In this document: piece after piece, positions 1 through 8,040 of the stretch | Numbering within the stretch: the first letter of the stretch is position 1 | How the letters are laid out: each line of letters starts with the position of its first letter | Program-made: the position numbers and the translations under genes | Notes under the pieces: generated by a model | What the model was told of the DNA's origin: nothing | The model's database searches: none | What the model saw: the letters and a program-made list of their open reading frames with translations, nothing else | NCBI GenBank assembly: GCA_963824395.1 | Contig: CAWGPF010000001.1 | Location: forward strand, 992,001 to 1,056,000 | Source of the DNA: 13-2-20CM-66-19 sp963824395 | GTDB taxonomy: Bacteria > Pseudomonadota > Gammaproteobacteria > Steroidobacterales > Steroidobacteraceae | Direction of reading: 5' to 3' | Length of the DNA: 64,000 nt

Positions 1-1
1 C

Positions 2-1387
2 CATGAGGGCGCCTACCGTACCCGCCTGCCCGCCGGCGACTACGTGCTGTACGCGACGGGCGCCAACTATTCGCGCAGCAGCGCGCGGCGCATCACGGTG
101 GATGCCGGGGGCGACCAGAACCTGGACTTCGCGGATCTTGAGGAGCCCGGCCGCATCGAATTCTCGGTGCGTGACGCGCGAACGGGCGCACCCCTGGATG
201 CGCGCATCGTGATCGCCGCGGGCAACAAGCCGGTGGTTCAGTTCCTCGGGCGCACGACTTTCTTCACCGCGCTCGCCCCCGCCGGGCACGTCAGCGTGCC
301 GATCGCACCGGGGCCGTACACCTTCAAGGTGTCGGCGGGTGCAGGCGTCCTGGCGCGTGATATCGAAGTGCCGGTCCTGGTGCGGCCCGGCGCCACCGCC
401 CGCAGCGAGGTGAGCATCAGGAGGCTGTTCGATCCCCCGGCACGCGGCTGGTACGCCGCCGACATGCACCACCACGCCGACCAGGCAGAAGCCGTCACGC
501 CGCCGGAGGACCTGGCGCGCTCCGAGCTGGCGGCCGGCCTCAACGTGCTGTTCGTCAGCGACCACGACTCCACCGTCAACCACGCCGCGCTTGCCAAGAT
601 CGCGGCGGCCCGCGGCATCCCCTTCGTAGCGGGAATGGAACTGTCACCCTCGTGGGGCCACTTCAATGCCTATCCGCTCGCTCCGGGCGCACAGCTGGCG
701 ATCGACCCGGGCACGGCGAGCAGCAGCGAGGTCCTTAGTGAAGCGCGGCGTGAGGGTGCCAGCGTGATTCAGGTTAATCATCCCTTCATCCCTTACGGCT
801 ACTTTGCGAGTGTGGCGGCTGGTGTCGCTCCCGGGGGATTCGACGGTGGGTTCGATCTGGTGGAAATAAACTCAACGGTGCCCCAGGACGACCCCAAGGT
901 GCTCGCGCGCCTGTGGCAATTCTGGAACGAGGGCAAGCACTACTACCTCAGCGCGGGAAGCGATACCCACGACGTCTGGAACGAGCAGTCCGCTCTGGTG
1001 CGAGCGTTCGCGCACGTAGAGGGCGCGCTGACGGCGGAGTCCTTTGTCGCCGCCCTGAAGGACGGCCACGCCTATGTCACCTATGGTCCGATCATCTATC
1101 CGGCCACCATGTTCGGCACGGAGCTCCGGCTGCGCCAGGGTGAATCCTTCACGCTCGGCTTCGACATCGGCTCCGTCGCGGGGATCAAGCAAGTGCAACT
1201 GATCGGCCAGGGTGTGGCGCGCGAGAGCCGGGAGCTGAGGGCAGCGCCACTGCAGACGCACGTAGATTTCCGGCTGATCGCGCAGCAGGCAGGCTGGTAC
1301 GCCCTGATTGTCGAGGATCAGGCCGGGCGCAAGGCCTATACCGACCCGATCTGGGTCGTGCCCGATGGCGCCGCGGGCGCACCGTGA
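2..1387 (+). CDS. CehA/McbA-family PHP metallohydrolase (5' partial)
   Basis: The reading frame is open from the window edge, so the N-terminus is missing; 461 residues are visible. The first ~130 visible residues look like a carboxypeptidase-regulatory/CnaB-type beta sandwich. The rest is a PHP-like metal-dependent hydrolase domain: DMHHHAD (461-481), SDHD (557-568), a GMELS glutamate and SDTHD (959-973) are the expected metal ligands. Family members include the carbaryl hydrolase CehA and related hydrolases, but substrates vary widely, so none is assigned. The next gene starts inside its stop codon (GTGA overlap at 1384), which makes it the first visible gene of an operon with the GlpT-like transporter and TmpA/TmpB-like oxygenases. 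A role in releasing a substrate for those enzymes is inference. Confidence 0.75.
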   Translation, partial: HEGAYRTRLPAGDYVLYATGANYSRSSARRITVDAGGDQNLDFADLEEPGRIEFSVRDARTGAPLDARIVIAAGNKPVVQFLGRTTFFTALAPAGHVSVPIAPGPYTFKVSAGAGVLARDIEVPVLVRPGATARSEVSIRRLFDPPARGWYAADMHHHADQAEAVTPPEDLARSELAAGLNVLFVSDHDSTVNHAALAKIAAARGIPFVAGMELSPSWGHFNAYPLAPGAQLAIDPGTASSSEVLSEARREGASVIQVNHPFIPYGYFASVAAGVAPGGFDGGFDLVEINSTVPQDDPKVLARLWQFWNEGKHYYLSAGSDTHDVWNEQSALVRAFAHVEGALTAESFVAALKDGHAYVTYGPIIYPATMFGTELRLRQGESFTLGFDIGSVAGIKQVQLIGQGVARESRELRAAPLQTHVDFRLIAQQAGWYALIVEDQAGRKAYTDPIWVVPDGAAGAP

Positions 1388-2691
1388 GCGCCTCCGCGCC
1401 GCGCTCGTTGCGCTTCGGTCAGGCACGTACCATCGTACTGATGTTCGCAGGTTACGCAGCCTGCTACTACTGCCGCTCGGATCTGTCGGTGGCGACGCCC
1501 ATGCTCGCCGATGAACTCGGCCGGCGCGGCATGAGCCATGGCGAAGCGCTGGTGCGCTTGGGGTCGATCAGCTCCCTCGGCGTGCTTGCCTACGCACTCG
1601 GCAAGTTTTTCCTGACCGGACTCGGGGACTACTGGGGCGGCCGGCGCAATTTCCTGATCGGCGTCGGGGGTGCGGCGCTCTTCACGATGCTCTTTGGCCT
1701 GTCAGGCACCTTGCCGCTCTTCACACTGACCTGGGTGGGCAACCGCCTGACTCAGTCGGTCGGCTGGGCGGGGCTGATCAAAGTGTCGTCCAAATGGTTC
1801 GACTACACCTCCTACGGCTCGGTGATCGGCATCCTCAGCATCAGCTATCTGGTCGGCGATGCGCTCGCGCGGCAGCAGATGGGCATGCTGATCGACCACG
1901 GGTTCGGCTGGCGTGCCCTCTTCGTCTTCGCCGCCGCGGTGGCGGCGCTCGCACTGCTGGCGAGCCTTGTCTGGCTGCGCGAGTCGCGGATCGGCGAGGG
2001 ACACACGCCCGCGACACCGAACCCCCTCAACCTGTTCGCACGGTCCGAGGCGCCGCCTGCGAGTGTGTGGGCGCTGCTGCGGCCATTTCTGTTCAGCCGG
2101 GCCTTCCTGCTCGTTTGCCTCCTGTCCTTCGGCTGCACGATAATCCGCGAGACCTTCAACTCCTGGAACCCGCAGTACCTGCACGACCAGCTCGGCTTCA
2201 GCGTGAGTCGCTCGGCGAGCCTCAGTGCGATCTTCCCCGCGGTCGGCGTGCTGTCGGTCCTCGGCTGCGGGTGGCTGAGTGACCGGCTGGGCCTCAACGG
2301 ACGCGCCCTGCTCATGTTCCTCGGCCTGAGCGGCGCGGCGGCGGCGCTCCTGGTGCTCATGGGGGTGCACACGGGCGCCACCAATACCGTCTTCCCGGTG
2401 GTCATGATCGGCGTCATCGCGTTCTGCCTGCTCGGACCGTACTCCTACCTCGGAGGCGCCTTCGCACTCGATTTCGGAGGCAAGCAGGCGAGCGCGGCCT
2501 CCTCCGGCATCATCGATGGGGTCGGCTATATCGGCGGCGTGCTGGCCGGCGATACCATGGCTCGGGTCGCGCGCGCGTACGGCTGGGAGGGCGTGTTCGT
2601 CGCGCTCGCGGTGATCAGTGCCATCGCTGCCCTGTGTGCCGGGATCCTGTTCGTTCTCAACCGTCGTGCAGCCGGAGCTACCCATGAATGA
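1384..2691 (+). CDS. MFS transporter, GlpT/organophosphate:phosphate-antiporter-like
   Basis: A 435-residue, 12-helix major-facilitator protein starting at GTG 1384 with a 4-nt overlap to the upstream hydrolase gene. The early segment with YYCRSDLSVATPML, then the YALGKFF and DYWGGRRNFL loops, resemble the glycerol-3-phosphate/hexose-phosphate antiporter (OPA) family: an aromatic plus CRSDL start, a conserved GKF and the cytoplasmic D-x-x-G-x-R-R loop. The family exchanges organophosphates for phosphate across the inner membrane. Its position just before TmpA/TmpB-like oxygenases suggests import of an organophosphonate or quaternary-amine phosphonate; the substrate is inferred from context only. 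The downstream gene's ATG lies 8 nt inside this gene, so translation is probably coupled. Confidence 0.8.
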   Translation: MSASAPRSLRFGQARTIVLMFAGYAACYYCRSDLSVATPMLADELGRRGMSHGEALVRLGSISSLGVLAYALGKFFLTGLGDYWGGRRNFLIGVGGAALFTMLFGLSGTLPLFTLTWVGNRLTQSVGWAGLIKVSSKWFDYTSYGSVIGILSISYLVGDALARQQMGMLIDHGFGWRALFVFAAAVAALALLASLVWLRESRIGEGHTPATPNPLNLFARSEAPPASVWALLRPFLFSRAFLLVCLLSFGCTIIRETFNSWNPQYLHDQLGFSVSRSASLSAIFPAVGVLSVLGCGWLSDRLGLNGRALLMFLGLSGAAAALLVLMGVHTGATNTVFPVVMIGVIAFCLLGPYSYLGGAFALDFGGKQASAASSGIIDGVGYIGGVLAGDTMARVARAYGWEGVFVALAVISAIAALCAGILFVLNRRAAGATHE

Positions 2692-3832
2692 GCCAGAAGA
2701 CGTGCGCCGCATTGCCTCGATGCCCGAGGCACTCACGGTGGAATGGGCAGACGGGGGCGTGAGCGAGTTCACCAGCCTGTGGCTGCGAGACAATCGCAAC
2801 CAGGACCGCGACGCGCACAGTGGCCAGCGCCTCATCGACATCCTCGACGTTCCGGAGACCCCGCGCATACGCAGTGCCACCCGCCGCAACGGGTGCGTGC
2901 AGGTCGAATGGGACGATGACAGCCAACCGAGCAGCTTCGAGCTGCACTGGCTGGCCGCGCACGCGACCGGACGCGCGCCGCGCCGGCCTGAGCTCTTGGT
3001 GCGCCCCTGGCTCGCGGGCGCCACGCTGGATGCGCGCCGCGACTTCGCCTGGGCAAGTCTGGCGAACCTTGCGGATACCCCGGCAGCGCGGCTTGACTGG
3101 CTGACGCGGCTCGTGCAGGACGGCCTGGCGTTCATCGAGGGCATGCCGGCAACCGAGAACGCACTGCTTGCGGCGATGCCGCTGGTGGGCCGGGTGCTCG
3201 AGACCAACTATGGGCTCACCTTCGATGTCCGCTCGGTCCCGCAGCCGGAAAATCTCGCCTACTCCGACTTGGGACTCGGTCTGCACACCGACAATCCCTA
3301 CCGTGAACCGGTGCCCGGCTTCCAGGCCCTGCACGCACTCATCACCTCCAACGAGGGCGGCGACAGCCTGTTCGCCGACGGCCTGGCGCTCGCCGAGCAC
3401 CTGCGCGCGACGGCCCCGGAGGCCTTCGCGGAGCTCACCACGACGCCGGTGCCCTTCCTCTACCAGTCGAAGGATGCGGAGCTGTACGCGGAGCGCCCCC
3501 TCATCCAGCTGTCCGTCAGCGGCCAGGTGAGCGCGGTGCACTACAACAACCGCTCGATCGCCCCGCTTGACCTGCCGGCGCCGCGCATGCGGCGCTTCTA
3601 CGCCGCCTATCGCAGCTTCGCCGCCCTCATGCGCGAGGCGCGCTTCCAGCTGCGCGTGCACGTGCAAGCCGGCCAGCTGGTGGTGTTCGACAACCAGCGC
3701 GTACTGCACGGGCGCACGGCGTTCTCCTCGGCGCGCTTTCCGCGCCACCTGCGCGGCTGCTACCTCAGCCGTGACAGCGTCTACAGCGAGGCCGCGCTGC
3801 TGCGCCGCCAGCTCAGGCAGGCAGGCCCGTGA
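2684..3832 (+). CDS. TmpA-like gamma-butyrobetaine-hydroxylase-type 2-oxoglutarate/Fe(II) oxygenase
   Basis: 382 residues from ATG 2684, overlapping the transporter stop (ATGAATGA). The N-terminal ~90 residues match the GBBH-like N-terminal (DUF971) domain and the remainder is a TauD/TfdA double-stranded beta helix. The iron triad is visible as H201-x-D203 (HTD) and H342 (VLHGR), with R357 as the likely 2-oxoglutarate arginine. The family includes gamma-butyrobetaine and trimethyllysine hydroxylases and TmpA, which hydroxylates 2-(trimethylammonio)ethylphosphonate. The immediate downstream gene encodes a TmpB/PhnZ-like HD oxygenase, which is what singles out TmpA over the carnitine-pathway enzymes. 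The N-terminal segment WLRDNRNQDRDAHSGQRL lacks the cysteines that bind zinc in BBOX1-type proteins. Confidence 0.78.
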   Translation: MNEPEDVRRIASMPEALTVEWADGGVSEFTSLWLRDNRNQDRDAHSGQRLIDILDVPETPRIRSATRRNGCVQVEWDDDSQPSSFELHWLAAHATGRAPRRPELLVRPWLAGATLDARRDFAWASLANLADTPAARLDWLTRLVQDGLAFIEGMPATENALLAAMPLVGRVLETNYGLTFDVRSVPQPENLAYSDLGLGLHTDNPYREPVPGFQALHALITSNEGGDSLFADGLALAEHLRATAPEAFAELTTTPVPFLYQSKDAELYAERPLIQLSVSGQVSAVHYNNRSIAPLDLPAPRMRRFYAAYRSFAALMREARFQLRVHVQAGQLVVFDNQRVLHGRTAFSSARFPRHLRGCYLSRDSVYSEAALLRRQLRQAGP

Positions 3833-4377
3833 GCGTGGCGCAGGAAGTGCTGTCGATCTACGGCCGGCACGGCTCGGGCGCATATTTCGGCGAACGCGTC
3901 TCCATGCTGGAGCACGGACTGCAGGCCGCCCACTTTGCCAGGGTGCTGGGCGCGCCCGACACGCTCGTGATCGCAGCATTGCTGCACGACGTCGGGCATC
4001 TGCTGGAGGACGTCCCCGAGGCCATCGAAGACTGGATCAGCGACGCGCGTCACGAGGTAACCGGTGCACGCTGGCTGGCCCAGCGTTTTGCGCCTGCGGT
4101 GTCGGAGCCGGTGCGGCTGCACGTGCCGGCGAAGCGCTACCTGTGCGCAACCGATACGCATTACTTCGCGCAGCTGAGCCCCGCCTCGGTGCATACCCTC
4201 AAGCTGCAGGGGGGGCCGATGCTGGCGGCTGAGATTGAACAGTTCGAGGCCGAGCCGTACTACCGCGAAGCGGTGATCGTGCGGCGCTGCGACGACCAGG
4301 GCAAGGTCGCCGGACTTAAGACCCCGGTGCTGCGCGACTACACCTCCCTCATAGACTCGCTCGCGACCGCGCCTTGA
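3829..4377 (+). CDS. TmpB/PhnZ-like HD-domain mixed-valent diiron oxygenase
   Basis: 182 residues from GTG 3829, 4-nt overlap with the TmpA-like gene. PhnZ and TmpB cleave the C-P bond of an alpha-hydroxyphosphonate with O2, giving phosphate and a carboxylate. The key residues line up with PhnZ at the same spacing: Y19-x2-E22 (PhnZ Y24/E27 gate), H29, H53-D54, H57, H75, H98 and D155 or D156. The Y-x2-E gate and the extra ligands separate this family from HD phosphohydrolases. Paired with the upstream oxygenase it should oxidise a trimethylammonio-phosphonate to glycine betaine plus phosphate. The activity follows from established work on PhnZ/TmpB; the exact substrate here is inferred. Confidence 0.8.
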   Translation: MSVAQEVLSIYGRHGSGAYFGERVSMLEHGLQAAHFARVLGAPDTLVIAALLHDVGHLLEDVPEAIEDWISDARHEVTGARWLAQRFAPAVSEPVRLHVPAKRYLCATDTHYFAQLSPASVHTLKLQGGPMLAAEIEQFEAEPYYREAVIVRRCDDQGKVAGLKTPVLRDYTSLIDSLATAP

Positions 4378-4399
4378 CACTGGCGGCCACGGACCACAG

Positions 4400-5056
4400 A
4401 TGGACATCGACCCTGGCGCGCTCGCCTACATACCCTCCACCGGCGCACGCCGTGTTCACGATACGCCATTGGTTATCGCAAGCGACGCGGCGCTCGAGGG
4501 CTACGGCTTCCTCGTGGATGACCCGAAGGCCTGCAAGATCGAGATCGTGCCCTGGCCGGCGCAGGGGCGGCGTCCGATCGATGCGAATACCGGTAATCAG
4601 GGCGGGATCACCGAGGGCCTGTTCGAGTTTTCGTGGCGCGGCGATACGCTGTTCGCACGCAACAATGCCGTGGGCGACAGTTACCTGTTTGGCTGGAGCA
4701 CCTGGCCCGAGGAGGCCACCGCGACGGGCGCCGGCAGGAGCCGCGAACGTGCCCTGATCTGGCGCGCCAACTACCATCCCGACGGCGGCCAGCTCTTCTA
4801 CCCGCTCAACGGCCAAAGCTTCGTGGTGCCCCTGGCGCTGCCCGGCGATGACGTGACACCGGAATCCTTCGTCACCTTCTGGTGCGACGGTGCACGCGGC
4901 CTGTACTTGCATCCGAGCGTGTGGCACGGCGCGCTCGTGCCGCACGCGCACGAGGCGCAGTTCCTCGATCGGCAGGGCCGCGTGCATGCGCGGGTCTCGG
5001 TCAACTTCGTCGAGGAATTCGACTGCTACCTCGGCGCGTCGCTGCGCGCTCCCTGA
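4400..5056 (+). CDS. AllA-like cupin (ureidoglycolate lyase family)
   Basis: 218 residues, starting at ATG 4400, 22 nt after the TmpB-like stop and on the same strand. The C-terminal motif GLYLHPSVWHGALVP resembles the GVWHHP signature of ureidoglycolate lyases (AllA), and the sequence reads as a small beta-rich cupin. It is longer than a typical AllA (about 160-170 residues) and no other ureide-catabolism genes are nearby. It probably belongs to the phosphonate operon, perhaps acting on an amine or carboxylate intermediate, but the reaction is unknown. It faces the M14 peptidase gene head-on, with 21 nt between the two stops. Confidence 0.6.
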   Translation: MDIDPGALAYIPSTGARRVHDTPLVIASDAALEGYGFLVDDPKACKIEIVPWPAQGRRPIDANTGNQGGITEGLFEFSWRGDTLFARNNAVGDSYLFGWSTWPEEATATGAGRSRERALIWRANYHPDGGQLFYPLNGQSFVVPLALPGDDVTPESFVTFWCDGARGLYLHPSVWHGALVPHAHEAQFLDRQGRVHARVSVNFVEEFDCYLGASLRAP

Positions 5057-5077
5057 AGTCGCACGCCCACACCTTGT

Positions 5078-7885
5078 TCAGGGCGCCGCGAGAATCGCCC
5101 GCCAGTTGATGATGGCATTCCACAAGAGGCGCTGGTCGCCGCGATTCAGATCGCGATGCAGCGGGTTGAAGTTGAAGGTGACGACGTGGCCCTTGCCGGC
5201 GTGCAGATCCATGATCGCCGCCCGGCCGATGAGGTTGTCCTCTCCCCAGGCCTGGCCGCTGACCACAAAAGGCGCGCCCTCCCGGTCACCCCACTCGAGC
5301 ACGATGCTGCTGCGGTCGATGGGGCCATCCAGGCACACCGTGCAGTAAGCCATGCGCAGCCAGCGCCGCGGGATGGAGTAGAGCGCGAAATTCTGCCGGA
5401 ATACCCAGGTGCGGGGCGCGTAGCCATAGGCAATCGGATGCTCGGGCCGGGCGAAGGAGACCCGTAGGTGCGCGCCCGGCGTGCGGGTCTCCGCGTTCTG
5501 TGCGGCCGCCGCCGCGGCCGCGCCGCCGCCCTGCGAGCTGCGCGGGGTACCGCCTGCCTCGCGGCGAATGCCACGCACCAGTCCGCTCTCGAGCGGCAGC
5601 ATCGAGCCGTTACCGAGCGTGATCAGCAGACCCCCGGCATCCAGGAACTGCTGCAGCTGGCCAAGTCCGGCGTAGCCGATCCCCCCGGTGATGTCGTCCG
5701 AGGCCGCCGGGGTGCCGAAGCTCGGGGTCGCGGCGGTCTTTCTGAAGGGCATCGGCCCCCAGCTCTTGTTGAGTCCCTCGATCTGCTCGGCGAGCTCGAG
5801 ATCCACGTGCGGATAGAGCAGCACGTCGTACCGCGCCTTGAGATTACCGGCGCGAATGTCCTCATCGCGCACGTAACTGTACGGAATGTGGCGCTGATCG
5901 AGCGAGTAGCGCGCCCAGCCGCTCGTGTCGGTGTCGGCCCAGGGCACCCACACCCCGAGGCGCGGCACGGGGGCATCGTGCCGCGAAACGTCGGGCACCT
6001 GCGCCACGCTCGCAAAGTCCAGGCCGAGGCGCCGGGCGACTTCCTGCGCGGCCGCGGCGAGCCCCGCCTGCGGCGCGAGTATCCAGGAGCCGGCCGGGTA
6101 AGGGGCGTCACCGGCGCGGAAGGGTTGCTCGGCAATGGCAACCTTGAAGCGCGCGAGCGCATAGCGGGCCTCGAGCAGCCCTTCCTGACCGGAGTCCCGG
6201 AGCAGGAACACGGGTCCGCCGCCGGCCACGGCACCTGATGCATGCGGGGCCGCCGTGAGCCGGGCCAGCGCAGCGGTGCGAACCGCAGGGTCCGCCGTCG
6301 CGACCACCGTCAGATGGTAGTTCGCCGGGAATGACCAGGAAACGTCGTCGTACGCTTCGGGAGCATCCTTCGGGTACTGCTGCGCGGAAAGCAGGTCGAC
6401 GGCGTAGTCCCGGTACGGCTGATCCAGACGCACCACGTAAGTGCCCGCCGGCCAGCTGCCCTCCTTGAGCGTGACCGCAGAGCTCGCGCGCTGCACCTCG
6501 ATGCCGAGCGACATGAGGCGCGCCACCAGCTGTGCCACGCGCTGCGGATCGCCCTGCCCGTCAGGAATGATGAAGCCGTAGGGCGCCTGCTCGAGGCCGC
6601 GCCGGTACGAGTGCAGGCCCTTCAGATAGTAGTTGCGCAGCAGCGTCTTCGACTGCTGCGCGGTGTCGTCCAGCGCCGCGAGCATCGCGGTCTCGTTGTA
6701 GTTGACGTTGTCACGGGCCGACCACAGAAACGAATTTGGCGCCGGCGGCGGCAGTGGCCGATACCACTGCACGCTCGCGTCATCGCCCGGCTGCTCGGAA
6801 CGCATGGTCTCGGCACTGCCATTGCCGAAGGTCTCGTAACCGCGGCCGTCGGCGTTGTGATTCGTGGCGATCGAGTCGAGGTACAGGTGCGCCCAGTCAT
6901 CCCCGAAATTCCAGGTCCATACGCCGGGCATGCCAAAGCCGGTGAGCGTCTGCACCTCGTGGAAGCTCAGCTCGAGGCGCTCGGCGTAGGTGAGCGGGTC
7001 GACGTGCTCGTTGATCGGGTTGGTGCCGTTCCAGGTCATCAAGAGCGCCACGCTCTCGTGCAGATCGTGGATTACCTGCGGGTGCCAGTCGAACATCATG
7101 CGAAAGACCGCCTTGGTGGTCTCGTGCACCTGCTGGTGGGCATCGCGGTTGATGTCGACGAAGGCGTAGCGCGACCAGTAGGGCGGCGCCTGGCGAGGCA
7201 GGCTCGCCTGGTCCGTCTTGCCCTTGAGGTAGCGATAGAACCATTCCACCTGTTTGTCGCGACCGTCGGGATTGGCGACGGGATTGATGAGCACCACGAG
7301 GTTCTCGCGGATGCGGCGAATCATCGGCTGTTCGGACACGGCAAGGCGGTAGGCGAGCTCGAGCACCGATTCGGTAGACCCGGTCTCATCCGAGTGCAGC
7401 CCCGCGTTGAAGTAGTAGACCGGGCGCGCGCTCGCCACGAGCTGCTCAGCCTGCGCCGCATCCGTACGCCGCGGGTCCGCCAGCGCCGCGGTCGCCGCCT
7501 TGAGACGCTCCAGGTCCTCAATGCCCTTCTCATCAGCGATGGCCAGCAGCACGATGTCGCGCCCTTCTTCGGAGCGTCCGATCGTGAACAGGCGCGCGCG
7601 CGGCGACGAGGCCGCGAGCGCGCGCAGGTAAGCGTAAGCGGTCGCGGAATTCACCAGCTCCCCGGGCGCCCCGGGGATGCGGTGCAGGAAGGCGCGCGGT
7701 GAAACGACGCCCGCAGAGGCGGGCAGGTAGGCGACCCAGGGCGAAAGAAAGCGCGGCTCGGTCGTCGCGTGCGCAATCTCCTCGACCGAACCGGGTTCGG
7801 CGGCCTCGGGCAGCGGCTGCTGCGCACCGCACACCCCCTGGCACAGGAGGACCAGCGTAACGAGAATGCGTGGCTTGATGAGCAT
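5078..7885 (-). CDS. Secreted M14-family zinc metallocarboxypeptidase
   Basis: 935 residues from ATG 7885, which is preceded by an AAAGAGG ribosome-binding site; the frame stays open further upstream but the signal peptide (MLIKPRILVTLVLLCQGVCG) begins here. The zinc ligands are H164 and E167 in HSDE and H276 in IHDLHES, with the substrate-binding NPDGR at 205-209. These are the classic carboxypeptidase A-type features. The C-terminal ~500 residues form an extra region of unassigned role ending in a glutamine-amidotransferase-like segment, as in other large proteobacterial M14 proteins. It is probably periplasmic or secreted and cleaves peptides. It sits antisense between the two halves of the quaternary-amine region and need not be functionally linked to them. 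Confidence 0.85.
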   Translation of the reverse strand: MLIKPRILVTLVLLCQGVCGAQQPLPEAAEPGSVEEIAHATTEPRFLSPWVAYLPASAGVVSPRAFLHRIPGAPGELVNSATAYAYLRALAASSPRARLFTIGRSEEGRDIVLLAIADEKGIEDLERLKAATAALADPRRTDAAQAEQLVASARPVYYFNAGLHSDETGSTESVLELAYRLAVSEQPMIRRIRENLVVLINPVANPDGRDKQVEWFYRYLKGKTDQASLPRQAPPYWSRYAFVDINRDAHQQVHETTKAVFRMMFDWHPQVIHDLHESVALLMTWNGTNPINEHVDPLTYAERLELSFHEVQTLTGFGMPGVWTWNFGDDWAHLYLDSIATNHNADGRGYETFGNGSAETMRSEQPGDDASVQWYRPLPPPAPNSFLWSARDNVNYNETAMLAALDDTAQQSKTLLRNYYLKGLHSYRRGLEQAPYGFIIPDGQGDPQRVAQLVARLMSLGIEVQRASSAVTLKEGSWPAGTYVVRLDQPYRDYAVDLLSAQQYPKDAPEAYDDVSWSFPANYHLTVVATADPAVRTAALARLTAAPHASGAVAGGGPVFLLRDSGQEGLLEARYALARFKVAIAEQPFRAGDAPYPAGSWILAPQAGLAAAAQEVARRLGLDFASVAQVPDVSRHDAPVPRLGVWVPWADTDTSGWARYSLDQRHIPYSYVRDEDIRAGNLKARYDVLLYPHVDLELAEQIEGLNKSWGPMPFRKTAATPSFGTPAASDDITGGIGYAGLGQLQQFLDAGGLLITLGNGSMLPLESGLVRGIRREAGGTPRSSQGGGAAAAAAAQNAETRTPGAHLRVSFARPEHPIAYGYAPRTWVFRQNFALYSIPRRWLRMAYCTVCLDGPIDRSSIVLEWGDREGAPFVVSGQAWGEDNLIGRAAIMDLHAGKGHVVTFNFNPLHRDLNRGDQRLLWNAIINWRAILAAP

Positions 7886-8040
7886 GCGCCCCTCTTTGCT
7901 TGCGGCCGCGATCACGGGCGCGACTGAGCATAACGGCTCGCCGCCACTTATTGAACATGCGCTCAACTACGGGCAGACTCGCCGGCGGCAGGGCCTGCGC
8001 GCCCGCGAGACCTGCCGCCCCCGAAATCACTGGATTGCCA

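Noticed and set aside
1702..3207. Long antisense open frame (501 codons) opposite the GlpT-like and TmpA-like genes
   Set aside because: The plus strand carries two recognisable proteins here; the antisense translation is Arg/Ser/Ala-rich without domains, typical of GC-rich DNA.
5051..5083. Terminator hairpin between the AllA-like and M14 genes
   Set aside because: CCCTGAA and TTCAGGG can pair but the loop is 19 nt and there is no T tract; too weak to annotate.
6611..7702. Plus-strand open frame inside the M14 peptidase gene
   Set aside because: The M14 zinc motifs on the minus strand are complete; this is a shadow.
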